Below the pieces are notes generated by a model. The model saw only the letters and a program-made list of their open reading frames with translations, was not told the origin of the DNA and did not search any database. Both the position numbers and the translations under genes were made by a program. Below are positions 12,952-23,856 of a stretch of DNA of 64,000 bases, one piece after another. The DNA lies in NCBI GenBank assembly GCA_032622095.1, contig CP136062.1, positions 130,097,282-130,161,281 of the forward strand, given 5' to 3'. The stretch's first letter is position 1; each line of letters starts with the position of its first letter. The stretch is from Siphonodentalium dalli. Taxonomy: Eukaryota; Mollusca; Scaphopoda; Gadilida; Siphonodentaliidae.

Positions 12952-13462
12952 ATATTTAGGCCCGAGAGAATGCGAAATGTATCGCATTGTGTCATAATAT
13001 GTGTAAGGTAGAAACCATGAAAATATATTATAAGACGGTAGTTAGTTGTCGAATATTACATAATGTTATACGTCTTGGCCACGAAAGAGTGAGAAGATTT
13101 CTTATATAGACCGACAATTCAGAAGTTACCAGCGGCAGATTATGATCATATGGGGCTAACTGTTTTCGAGCAGTAAAATAGACATGCAATCTGCGACAAA
13201 AATGCGTACTGATTTCTCAGATAAAACAACCGAACGAATAGAAAGCAAAGAATAATATTTCAAGAGTATAATAAATCAGCACTACATGTACAACACAATC
13301 ATATTAGTCGCCAAAAAGCTATATATTATGCTATTACGGAAATCCGATTGAGAACCAAAGGCTACAAGTGCCCGCATAGCGGCATATAGGATAATTCATT
13401 GTGATATTCCGATTACCGTGTGTGAACTGTAACAAACCATTCCTCGAGTAAGTCCGGTAACT

Positions 13463-14013
13463 ATATATGTGACCCGCCATATCAAATCCAGTCGGAAGTC
13501 GGGATTTTTTTTAACCCTGTGCCAATGCATTCTCTTATATATGCGAGTCGACCAATTGGCCTAACAATTTTTTACAAATTTAATAAAACACTTATGTAAC
13601 TGATGTCATAATTCATTCAATAAAGTGATGGTTAAAGTCTTGTAACTGCATGAGTCTTTAATATGTGAACTTGATTTACATGTATTTGATTTTGATAATA
13701 GCTTGTATTCTTTAACAATTTTATAATTTCACCCATACAGAGCCCCAGACAAACATGAGTAGACGACACTCTTATATATGCTTCTATATATGTGTGGGGC
13801 TCCCTGCAGGGTAATGGATGTTTTTTTATTTTATGTCCTAAAAATTGTCAGAAACATTTATTTAAAGAAAATGATAAAAAATTGTTAGGCCAATACATTC
13901 TCTTATATATGCGAGGCGACCTATGGTCGACTCGCATATAAGAGAATGCATTGGCACAGGGTAAAAAAAATACCGACTTCCGACTGGATTTGATATGGCG
14001 GGTCACATATATA
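13463..14013. mobile_element. Complete TIR element (family M2, copy 2)
   Basis: The left end ATATATGTGACCCGCCATAT and about 90 following bases reappear inverted at the right end (GGCGGGTCACATATAT near 13998-14013). The TIR includes the poly-T/poly-A tract, CCAATGCATT and the ATTCTCTTATATATGCGAG module followed by TCGACC. Just inside the right TIR, bases about 13880-13955 form another palindrome of the same module. The element is non-coding and about 550 bp; the interior matches copy 1 at 880-1223. It is a MITE-type non-autonomous element. The target duplication is ambiguous because both flanks are TA-rich. Confidence 0.82.
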
Positions 14014-14093
14014 TACGTCTAAACCGGATAAAATAAGAGTCATATTCTAGGTCACAACTGCGAATAAATTCTGCGATGTCAACATAATATATA

Positions 14094-14212
<119 letters not shown>

Positions 14213-14777
14213 ATATATATATATAGTTTATTCCTCCATATCAATGAAGATGATATAAACACATAATTATGCTATTATTTACACAAGAGAGGATTAATAC
14301 GGTGCATATACGCCGTTAACTTATATGCATACATAGACAGACTCAAAACATATCAATGCCTATACGCGTCATCGAGGTACCACATATGATACAGATATCC
14401 CCGTCAAAGATAGTAATCAGAACATAGGATGAAAATAAACAGCGGACATCGCTTGAAAAGACGATATTAATTCGTTACACGACAGTTCAATTTGCATTGT
14501 CAGGATACAATTAAGCGCCAAGTCAGTATGCAAGGAAAGTATCGGTACTCGTGTTGTCAAGAAAGATACACGTTTCATTTCCAAATATGTCAATCATCGA
14601 TTACCAAACTGCTTTTCGTGCCATCTGTGCAAACTCAGTTGCACACTCCAGATACATATGAAACAAAAGCTCTGAATATGTAAGGGTTGCAGCGACTGCA
14701 CTGAGCGTCATTATCATAAGTCGTGTTAGTCAAAATATTGGCCATCTTGATACAGATTGGACAATAATCTGGTTCTT

Positions 14778-14778
<1 letters not shown>

Positions 14779-14812
<34 letters not shown>

Positions 14813-14840
14813 AGAGGGAGAGGGAGAGAGGGAGAGAGGG
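14779..14840. repeat. (GA)n microsatellite, second tract
   Basis: About 60 bases of GA with GGGA interruptions in the second half. It lies 570 bp from the first GA tract. Confidence 0.93.
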
Positions 14841-15359
14841 TGAGCTGCCACAGTGGCCACAACTGGATGTCGGGTTTTACCTTGAACAGAAACGATATAG
14901 AGAATCATTTCTCTGGTGTTAGTGTGCCAGAAAGGCAAAGCGACCATTTCTACATTAAACCCTGCACGGAGTTTAAACTGAAGATAACGAATCGGGTCAT
15001 TGAAACCTTGCGAGACGATTATCAGACGCTATATTATTGTACCGTCAACCGTACACCTTTGAACATTTCTGGATGTCTGTTTTCAACCACCCAAACGTTT
15101 GTAAAGGAAGACACACCAGTTTCACAAGTTAACGCCACAACTAAATAAACAAATTAGCGATGTTCTTTGCCGATTGTGATATAGTGTTTTGAGATACTAT
15201 CTGTTTTCCGTCCATTTTCACTAATCTGAAAACCACAGCGAAGCACGTTCCAATTTTTTTATGGGACACCCGAGATCATTACTGAATAAATGCTCTCGAT
15301 ATATAAAGGAATACCGAACTACGCCTGGTAAAACTAACATTTGAAAAAATAATAATCCC

Positions 15360-15600
15360 AATTATTGGATGCCGTATCATTTACGCAGAGAAGAGGCCAC
15401 GTGCTTAAGGAAAAAGCGGAAGTTAGAATCCAGCAATCAGAGGCAAGCAACTCTAATTGGCCTCCCGTAAGCAGACGATTCGGACGACGGAATTGATTGA
15501 CAAAGCAGACGAGTCAGATCTTTTGATGGCGATCGCCTGCTGAGCAAATTGCATTGACATAAGTGATCACGACGGAGAGTAAGTATGAGAGAATGCAGAT
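15360..15600. promoter_or_regulatory. Candidate regulatory stretch
   Basis: Non-repetitive and less AT-rich than its surroundings. It holds CTAATTGG, TTGATTGACAAAG (PBX/MEIS-like TGATTGAC and TCF-like ACAAAG cores) and GCGATCGCC. No splice-bounded coding frame is evident. This is motif-based inference only. Confidence 0.2.
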
Positions 15601-15901
15601 GTATTGCTATTATATAGATTGCATATGCTGAAGCTTTCGGGCGGGCAATTGCCTCCTCTAGCTCCGCCCTCGACACCATCTACAAAATTAGGGCTGACAA
15701 ATTCGATCGTATATATCTCTGCACTCAGTTGGCGCGAAATTGTGATTAAGATTTATGGCAAAAAATTATGCAATTTGATTTACTTGTCCGATGCCCTCTC
15801 ACATACCTCCGTTTCCAGAGAATCCGCTGACCTTGCAATCGACACTACTCGCAAACATTTACTACATAAAACACTTTCCATTCGATTACAATGGGCTTTA
15901 A

Positions 15902-16153
15902 CACTTTCATGACGGGCTTGCTGGTGTAGCAATAAAGATCCTGGACCAGTGAATTCTCTTATATATTTGAGTCTTCCATATTTATTTATTTATTTATTGA
16001 CCTCCACGTGTGGAGAGTGGTTTACAGATAATGCACTGGCTTACAAGGTCAATGTAAATATTATTAGGCCAAAAGTTTCTCTTATATATGCGAGGATCCC
16101 AATGGGAGACTCGCATATATAAGAGAATGCATTGGCATCCAGTCGTGGAATGG
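15902..16153. mobile_element. piggyBac-like MITE (family P2, copy 1)
   Basis: It is flanked by TTAA at 15898-15901 and 16154-16157. The ends CACTTTCATGACGGG and, inverted, CCATTCCACGACTGG form a short TIR. The interior carries a (TTTA)n tract followed by TTGACCTCCACGTG, and a palindromic ATTCTCTTATATATGCGAG module at about 16070-16135. The second copy is at 44344-44573. TTAA targets and YCCTTTNRTG-like tips are typical of piggyBac-related elements. It is non-coding. Confidence 0.75.
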
Positions 16154-16157
16154 TTAA

Positions 16158-16598
16158 AGGCACGTGCGGCCTTAATTGTCGAAAATATTCATATTTGTTC
16201 CAAACACCGTAAACAGAAAAACATTAAAACGCATACGGTTCCGTTCAAATATACCATGAACAGCATGTTATCATAAAGACCTACTTTTTTCCTAAGCAAG
16301 AGCCTGAGAAGACAGCACAATGCTACTGGCTAATCACACACATATGGCATAAACGCTCTTTATTAGGTCCATATCAGGTATTCACCAACAAAGAACGCTC
16401 TTTATGTTTACCATCATAATATAAACAAACACCAGAAAAGTTACATAACAATGGTCAAACATATGACCATAACATACTGTTTATGCGATATTTCTTATTT
16501 GTATACGGACAAAGTCTATCTACATTTTGATGTTCTTTCTGTTTTTGACGGGTGGATATATTTTTACAGGATACCCACCGCCAAGGCCGCACGTGCCT
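16158..16598 (+). mobile_element. TTAA MITE (family M1, copy A)
   Basis: Starts AGGCACGTGCGGCCTT and ends GGCCGCACGTGCCT, with TTAA at 16154-16157 and 16599-16602. The interior matches copies B (40573-41068) and C (56607-57099) nearly base for base, but lacks three short blocks, for example the bases around CCATCGCGTAA. The left TTAA is shared with the adjoining P2 element. It is non-coding, and TTAA targets suggest piggyBac or Kolobok mobilisation. Confidence 0.9.
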
Positions 16599-17149
16599 TT
16601 AATAAGACAGGTTGCCTTCATATATAGCGGCAAATGGTTCATTTCCGTTAGTTTTCGAATAAGTCTCTCAAGGTCAGATTGTATCCTCGTGTTTCTGAAT
16701 GTGTTTCGTTGTATCACAGGAGCTTGGAATTTGGTCAAAACCCCTCTTTTATTGGCGGAACCACCACCCGGGACCAAAGGTCACGGAAGGAACGAAACAG
16801 AAAATTGTTGCCACCTATTTTGAACTCAACTGTATTCCTACAAAAAATATATTTTCCCTAAAAACTTTTGGTACCTCTTACACCTTAGATGCCAATCTAC
16901 AACATTCCATAGGTATATTTTTCCAGTTCTTCGAAAACCTCACTTTATTTCGGTAATGTATTGTAAATTCACCACGAATACAAATCTGCTACACCTACAT
17001 CACCCGTTCTAGAATCTGAGTAGCGGAAATGGTACCGAAATATGCGGAAACTTTAAAACTATGATCCGGAGACGGATAGTATGAAAGTACCGTTTCTAAT
17101 TTCGAACATAGCTGCTGATTACATGTTTTATTACATGACCGTACCGATG

Positions 17150-17810
17150 CACTGATCATCATGAACTTTTTATGGATGATAACATTGGCGTCTAGATGGG
17201 AACGAATTATTTTGGGCTCATTTGCATAAAAACATGGCCACTGGCAGCCATCGTGGATTTAAGTGATAATACTAGATAAATCTTAATCAATAACACAGCA
17301 TAGAGCCTGTGTCGATGCTCTTATATCATCACGAAATTGTCCATCGATCATGACATTGATATATAGACGACACCGAGTCATTTTGGGCTTATTTGCATGA
17401 AAAAAAATGGCCGCCAACAGCCATCTTGGATTTCAAAATTGCATCATTTAGCACCGTGGGCAAGAGGTCGCAGTGTTGGTCCGATCATAATTAAATTTGT
17501 CACGGAGGTTGACATTGACATATAGATGGGAACGAGTCATTTTGCTGTGAATTCTCAAAGAAACATGGCCGCCGTCGGATTTCAGCGACAACACCGCATA
17601 TATAATTAAATCAATAACACTGCCTAGAGAGGCTAGGCCTATATGTCGATGAACCGATCATCGTTTAATTGTTCATGGGTCATGACATTGGTATCAAAAA
17701 GAGAACGAATCATTGCTAGAGACTGTAACATTGGTGCGATCGTCGTGTAATTAGTCATAGAAACATGGCCGCCGTCGGATTTCAGCCACTCGTTTCATCG
17801 ACCATGAAAG
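17150..17810. repeat. Diverged ~190-bp modules with ATGGCCGCC
   Basis: At least four modules repeat the order GACATTGATATATAGA..G, GAACGAGTCATTTTG, a poly-A/T gap, then AACATGGCCGCCGTCGG or similar, and CTTGGATTTCA. The same phraseology occurs at 2900-3140 and 43590-44030, so this is an old dispersed family. It is non-coding. Confidence 0.55.
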
Positions 17811-17827
17811 TTACGCCGATGGGGTCA

Positions 17828-18271
17828 TTGTCACAAGACTCCGGTCAGTGACGGTCACATTCGTAGCCAGTGTAGCCAGCTTATTTCACCGGCGATCACA
17901 TTCGTAGTCAGCTTTTCTAATTCGTGGTTTATATTGCCCGAAATATGACGTCATCACGTTCGTGACTAAAATGTCGACGTCATGCTCCAAAACTGACTTC
18001 GTTTATCAACTTATATTGGAATATAATTCGAGCATTCCAACGACATTGATCCGAAACATCAGGTTATAAATGAACTTATATCAAAACTAAATTCAAGTTG
18101 TTTTCATCCATCAACTCAGAAAAATTAGATTAACCTGATCGTGTTCATTGAGGCTCGCCTGAATATGAAAAGCTGGCTACAAATGTGATCGCCATAGAAA
18201 AGCTGGCTACATTTGTGATCGATTAAAAAACCTAGCTACGAATGTGATCGGATCGCGGAGCCTTGTGACAG
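17828..18271. repeat. Nested element with TGTCACAAG ends and GTAGCC repeats
   Basis: The left end TGTCACAAGACTCCGG and right end (inverted TGTCACAAGGCTCCG) bracket about 440 bp. Both sides contain repeated GATCACATTCGTAGCCAGC-type units, pointing inward from each end. This looks like a MITE with subterminal repeats nested within the 3.2-kb element. GAAAGTTAC lies just outside on both sides but not at the exact junctions. Confidence 0.55.
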
Positions 18272-20229
18272 CGAAAGTTACATTAAGTAATGTTTTTAAT
18301 ATTTTTTTGGTATTTTTGATTTTGAGTAAAACAATGCCGATGGTGGCTAGCTGTCTTGAATTTAAAAATTGAATTTCCAATTCATGAGCACAGGCTATAT
18401 AATAATATGCATAAAACCATTCTTTGAGAGTTTTGGTGCTGATTCGTTACGACACACGAGTCACGAATACTATTTATAGATCCTGGTACCGGTACAGTTG
18501 ACAATACTTATAGTTGCTTATTAAATAAAATTTATGTTAGCGAGTTTATCACTAACTCAAATTTATAAACTAGTTATTCGGTAAACCAGTTTGTATTATA
18601 TACAACTTGCAAACGCACAAATAAAACGTATACTGTGAAGAATACGCAGGTTAATTTTGTGCTCTTACATTAAAGAATCTTATTACATTTTGTTACTGTA
18701 TTTGGCATATTAATGGCGAGTTTTTGTACCCTACATTGACAAATTTGAATTACGCGAAACTAAACACTCGTTCTATATATGCATGGCCAATATCGTTACC
18801 TAACTCAAGAAAAATGTCTTCTCTCATCAACTAAGACATATATTTGTTCGTCAGAACTAGTAAAAAACAGCAATTGATGTGGAAATAATTAAGATATTCT
18901 GGCAACGAATCTGCACCAAAACGCACAAATGAATCGCTTCATGCATAGGCATATATACCAGGCCTCCCCGTGAGTCTATATATCTTTTTTTTCTACTTCG
19001 TGATATTCGATCAGTAATCAGTTGGTTGATTACTATTACTATTATATGATGGATATTTTAGGCCTATACAACGGAGCGCGACACAAGCTCCTATGAGAGA
19101 GAGAGAGGGAGCTAGAGAGTTTTGGTCCCCTTATGACCAATCATTGCAACCAGTAGCATTACAAAGTCAAGTAGTACATATAGGCCTACCTGTACATAAC
19201 GAACATAAAACAAGAAGAACAAAACAATACCAGGTGGTCGTGCCATAAATAGAAATAAATTAAATATGAAATATATGTACAAATTACCATTCAGTCAAAT
19301 GAAGAATATCTTCTTGGGTAGTCGTCATTTTCATGAGATGATAACAGCAGACACAGAAAAATACAGACATTTTTCAGGAAAATGCACAAAACATCAGGAT
19401 TAGATCTTCAAAAACGAGCATAGTATGACGCAAACATAAACAGATTTAAGTTTTCTGGCGCCTAAGTTCGAAAACCGCACGCACTTTCAAATATTTTTGA
19501 ATTTCGCGGGCTTTAAATTTAGGTTTCGATTTTATTTCGTTCCGACTTTGTTATTCCGGAAAAATGTTTTTTTGCCATTTGTCATTCAGATTCTTGAACG
19601 GGTGATGTAGGTGTAGCAGATTTGTATTCGTTGGTGAATTTACAATACATTACCGAAATAAAGTGAGGTTTTCGAAGAACTGGAAAAATATACCTATGGA
19701 ATGTTGTAGATTGGCATCTAAGGTGTAAGAGGTACCAAAAGTTTTTAGTGTAAATATATTTTTTGTAGGAATACAGTTGAGTTCAAAATAGGTGGCAACA
19801 ATTTTCTGTTTCGTTCCTTCCGTGACCTTTGGTCCCGGGTGGTGGTTCCGCCAATAAAAGAGGGGTTTTGACCAAATTCCAAGCTCGTGTGGTTGTATAT
19901 ACATTCAGGGGTCTCTTGAAAACAAGCATTGACCAAGAACACATATTATAGGTGACTATAGCAGAAACAGGCTCCCTTGGGGGGGGGGCTTTTATTCAGC
20001 GTCGGAGGGGCGTGCGTCGGAGGAGGGCCCTGTGTGCGCTCAGCACACATGCCATACATATCAAACTCTTTTATATATATAGATCATATTTATGCTACTT
20101 CAATATATCCTCGTGCAAATAGGTTTGTAGTGGAATTAAATATTCACATTGGCTTATATTGGACTTATTCGATTCTGAAATAGGCCCATAGTGAACTTAT
20201 TAAAACAAAAATATATTTATTTAATTAAA

Positions 20230-20390
20230 TGTTTTTAAATCAACTTTTTGAAAAACTAACGCCGTTGTAAGCTCCGCTAGATTACTCCGGGTGACCACAC
20301 CATATTTGGTTGACATCGGTCAAGCGGTCTGGGAGAAAATTCCGGACAGACATGCAGACAGATAGACAGACAGATCATCCTCTTTTATAT
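20230..20390 (-). repeat. Dispersed repeat, GTCTGTCTG type (copy 2)
   Basis: Reverse orientation relative to 8690-8860. Read on the plus strand it has TTTTTGAAAAACTAACGCCG, then CTCCGGGTGACCACACCA, TTTGGTTGACATCGGTC, GGGAGAAAAT and CAGACAGATAGACAGACAG. The order and spacing match the other two copies. Confidence 0.65.
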
Positions 20391-23136
20391 TTATGGATAT
20401 AGAGTGTGTGTCGTATCCCCAATATGACTATGATCGCTGGGTTGGGGCGATATTTCAATAATCGAACTCAGACTGGTGTACATGCAACTACATATGTCAA
20501 TGTAAATGTGGATACAACTTTATATTTAAGAAATTAATGTAGTTTTATTTATGGGTATAGTGCTGTGGCTGTTGTGCATATTGTGTGAACCGAAAGTGCT
20601 CAAATGGTTAAATTGACATATACCCCTCAATAAAACACACTCACACGACATGCATTTCTTATATTTATATAGCTTTTATACCATCTCAGCTGAATTATTT
20701 TTATGAAATCAGTCTGCAGTTTGGATATTACAATATGCTTCACTACTGTAAGTTAGCCCAATATTCTACATGTGAATTATATATCGATATTAGTCAGTGG
20801 GCGCGCACTCATAAAACACGCCCAGTTATTATATATACTGCATTTAGTCATAACTATCGACAAGGTGTGACGTCGGTTCGAGTTACGGTGTGTTTTATTG
20901 GATATGAAACACATGACCCAAGTAGCAGTTGGCCATTCACCGAACATTATTGAGTGTAACACACAGGCTATGTAACATATATACAACTGAATGTAGCAGT
21001 TATGATTCTTTTGTGTTAGACTGGTATATTAGTATAGCCTCCGATGTCGAAGATTGACGAAAAACATGTATAAACAATATTTGCAAAGGATATTTGAACG
21101 AGAAAACAAGTGGTAAACAAAACATGTGCAATGCAAAGTGGAATATAAGTTCGACTGTATGGATGATCCCACATATGAGGATATCTGAAAATAAGTTAAA
21201 ACTAATCATTTAGATCCGGTGAATTTTGAATAAATTCTGCAGCGATACTGGCCTTGTATGCATGCAGTATCAATATGGTAAAATTTCCAACAAAACTAAT
21301 TCATCGGCATACGTGGGGGACACCGATATATACGGGATGGCCGAGGTAGCAACATGACAGTTGTACTTCATCTATAGAAACATTAAGGCTTCGGTGCCAA
21401 ATTGATATTGAACATCAAACTATGCATACGGTATTCATTATTTCAGCAAGGGCTATCGCATGTTGTATATAAGACATTCATCGAAAAAGAAATCGACTTT
21501 GTACTTTTTGTTATTGATATTTAGCTCTTCGTTGACGAGACATCGCATATTTAAAACTTTCTTATGTAAACATTAATGTTCCAGTTTATCAACAAACAGT
21601 TCAGCAAATCTGATAAAACCATTAATGTCTACATTACAAAAGTTTTGACTAACAACACTTTTCCAGAAAACAGATGTTCAACTATAACATATCTCATTTG
21701 CAATTGCATTTGGAGATGTTATATATAGTTAATAAAATGACTTTCACTGCAACCGAAATATTACATAGAAATTGATGCAACGGGCATACTATTGTCATTG
21801 GATAGTTATAAAAATAATAATAAGAACAAAGTCAATCTAATTTTTCAAGTTCATCTTAGTGGTGAAGGTTTAAACTTTTTTTTTTTTTTTTTTTACATTT
21901 ACCCGCTGCGGGTGCCTTTTGTCCCTTTAAGAACTAATTTGTTACAATATAGTGTTTGTCTATTATATTAGTAAATGCACATAATTTATAATAAATTCTA
22001 TATAGTAAACACGATTTACAAACTATTGCATGAATGTGTGGAATTCAATACAATTCAATTTAATAATATACTCGTCGTCATTTTGACATATATATAGAGT
22101 AGAATATACTCAATAATATTGAAATAATGTTACAATTTCAAAATATATTGCAGTCATATAGGTTAATAGCTCAGTGTATACACACATACGTACAGTGCTA
22201 GTAAGTGTTCAGACTGTGGATATATGTTCTATCGAAAAATCTCATTTGTGCCTTTGAACGATCTATACTGACATGCGATCAAATACAGCCATAGTCGGTC
22301 AATACGCGTTGGTCTCGTCGTCGAGTGCTCCCCGAAACTATCACCACACAATAAATATTAGGATATCGGATTCACATATACTTTATATCACACTCAGTGA
22401 TTATTTTGTATCAATTGACTTGAAAATGGTATAGGTGTGTTCGTGAAACGGAATTTGAATGAGACAATTTGAGATTGAATTTTACTCAATTTATGTCATG
22501 TCACAAAATGACACACAGTGTGAAGGGTCTATTCTGTGCCGAGAGCTCCCTTGTTTATATAAGGGGTTATCAATCTTCTTCGGCGTGAGAACTGAAACGG
22601 TAGGCTATCTATACAAGACAGTCTACTAACCATTATGGTAAATACAGTAGTATTCACGATCAGGATAGTGCAGTGGCCTAACTATATGTATATGCATTGT
22701 GACGTCACACCGTAGATTTAAGTCACATGGCTATATTTACAATGACGTAGATACTTCGAACTGCATGGGAACTATATGTGAGGGTGGAATAGTTGGTTGC
22801 CTGCATGGGCGCTATACCGTAATGCATCTTCGTTTTTTTGGGTTCTTGTTGTCATATATATGCACTGTATACACTGCATTTGTCGGCAATTGCGCCCCAA
22901 AAACTACAGGACTACAAGATTGGTCTTACAGAGTATATACGACACATAATCATCGTCCGGTCCTAACTTGTGGTGATCTATTTTCTAATATTGTATCTCA
23001 CGTGAGTTTCCCGCCTTCTGATTGGCTGAGAGCTGTACTCATATTTCGCGTAGACGTCAACCGGGAGACAGCCGATACTACACCCGGCACTATATACATA
23101 CATGTAGTCCCGACCATATATGGCACGTCAGGGATA
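20391..23136. other. Non-coding; poly-T tract at 21877-21894
   Basis: AT-rich. The poly-T run is followed by ACCCGCTGCGGGTGCC, which may mark the end of an old retroposon, but no body was recognised. The 146-codon frame at 22699-23139 ends against the transposon terminus and has no recognisable domain; I regard it as chance. Confidence 0.4.
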
Positions 23137-23263
23137 TAGTCTGGCTGTCGGAGCTGAACTGTATGACCTACCCGGAAAAAAATCTTAACAAGCTAAATTT
23201 GGTATCGTTGGAAAGAGGAGACCTTCGAGTATAACATATACAAAATCCGCTAAAATCCGCTTT
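23137..23263 (+). repeat. Left terminal inverted repeat
   Basis: About 127 bp from TAGTCTGGCTGT to the second AAAATCCGCT plus TTT. It pairs with 27519-27635 with several small indels. The doubled 10-mer at the inner edge is a plausible transposase-binding site. Confidence 0.85.
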
Positions 23264-23856
23264 CTACAGCGCCCTGAATAGGGGAGGGTCTGACGTAGTT
23301 TATGAAGGTAATTGTGACTACGCGACTCTATATATGCGCTAAGTGATCTAGATAACAGTTGTTTTCAGTACATATATGTATATATAATGAACGATTATAT
23401 AATTGCAAGGTCATCAGATAATATATTTACATAAATATGGACAATGGAAAACGTATTTCTTATATCATGATGAAATTCCGTTTAATTAAATAGCTTTCAT
23501 TAAACTACAAAGAGTCAGTCTCGAATTTATCATTCTATATCGGGAAATGATTCATGTTGAACGCTCCTTAATGGTCCAAGACGATAAATTCAATGATTTA
23601 TGTAATAATGTAATATAACTATCAAATAAAACGTAGCGATTATTTATTCAAGCGTGTAGTGGCAAATAATTTCTTGATATAGTTATTTTGATAGGTTTTT
23701 GTGTGACATTGTGTTTATTTTTCGCCTTCTGTTGAAACCTAACGGTGCCCACATATACGCAGAAGGCTTATTGTACATTCAAACTGCATTTTTCTTGGTT
23801 GTGTTTTTTTAGTTCTCATACTAGTCTCATTGGTTTGGTTTGGTACGTGTTCGGCG

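Larger units (their letters stand above)
16720..19886. mobile_element. 3.2-kb element with 300-bp terminal inverted repeats
   Basis: Bases 16720-17019 (GAGCTTGGAATTTGGTC...ACCCGTTCTAGAATCTGA) recur inverted at 19586-19886 with only scattered differences. The repeat spans about 300 bp. No intact transposase is visible in the 2.5 kb between the arms, so this is a non-autonomous or internally degraded DNA transposon. I could not fix a target duplication from the flanks (CACAG on the left, GTGTGG on the right). Long frames inside the arms mirror each other and are not genes. The interior holds further repeats, described separately. Confidence 0.78.

Noticed and set aside
16527-16956. Overlapping frames with an inverted twin at 19650-19942
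   Set aside because: They are identical because the DNA is a terminal inverted repeat; neither copy has independent coding evidence.
22699-23139. 146-codon plus-strand frame
   Set aside because: No recognisable domain, no compositional change at its ends, and it stops three bases inside the transposon terminus. It looks like chance.
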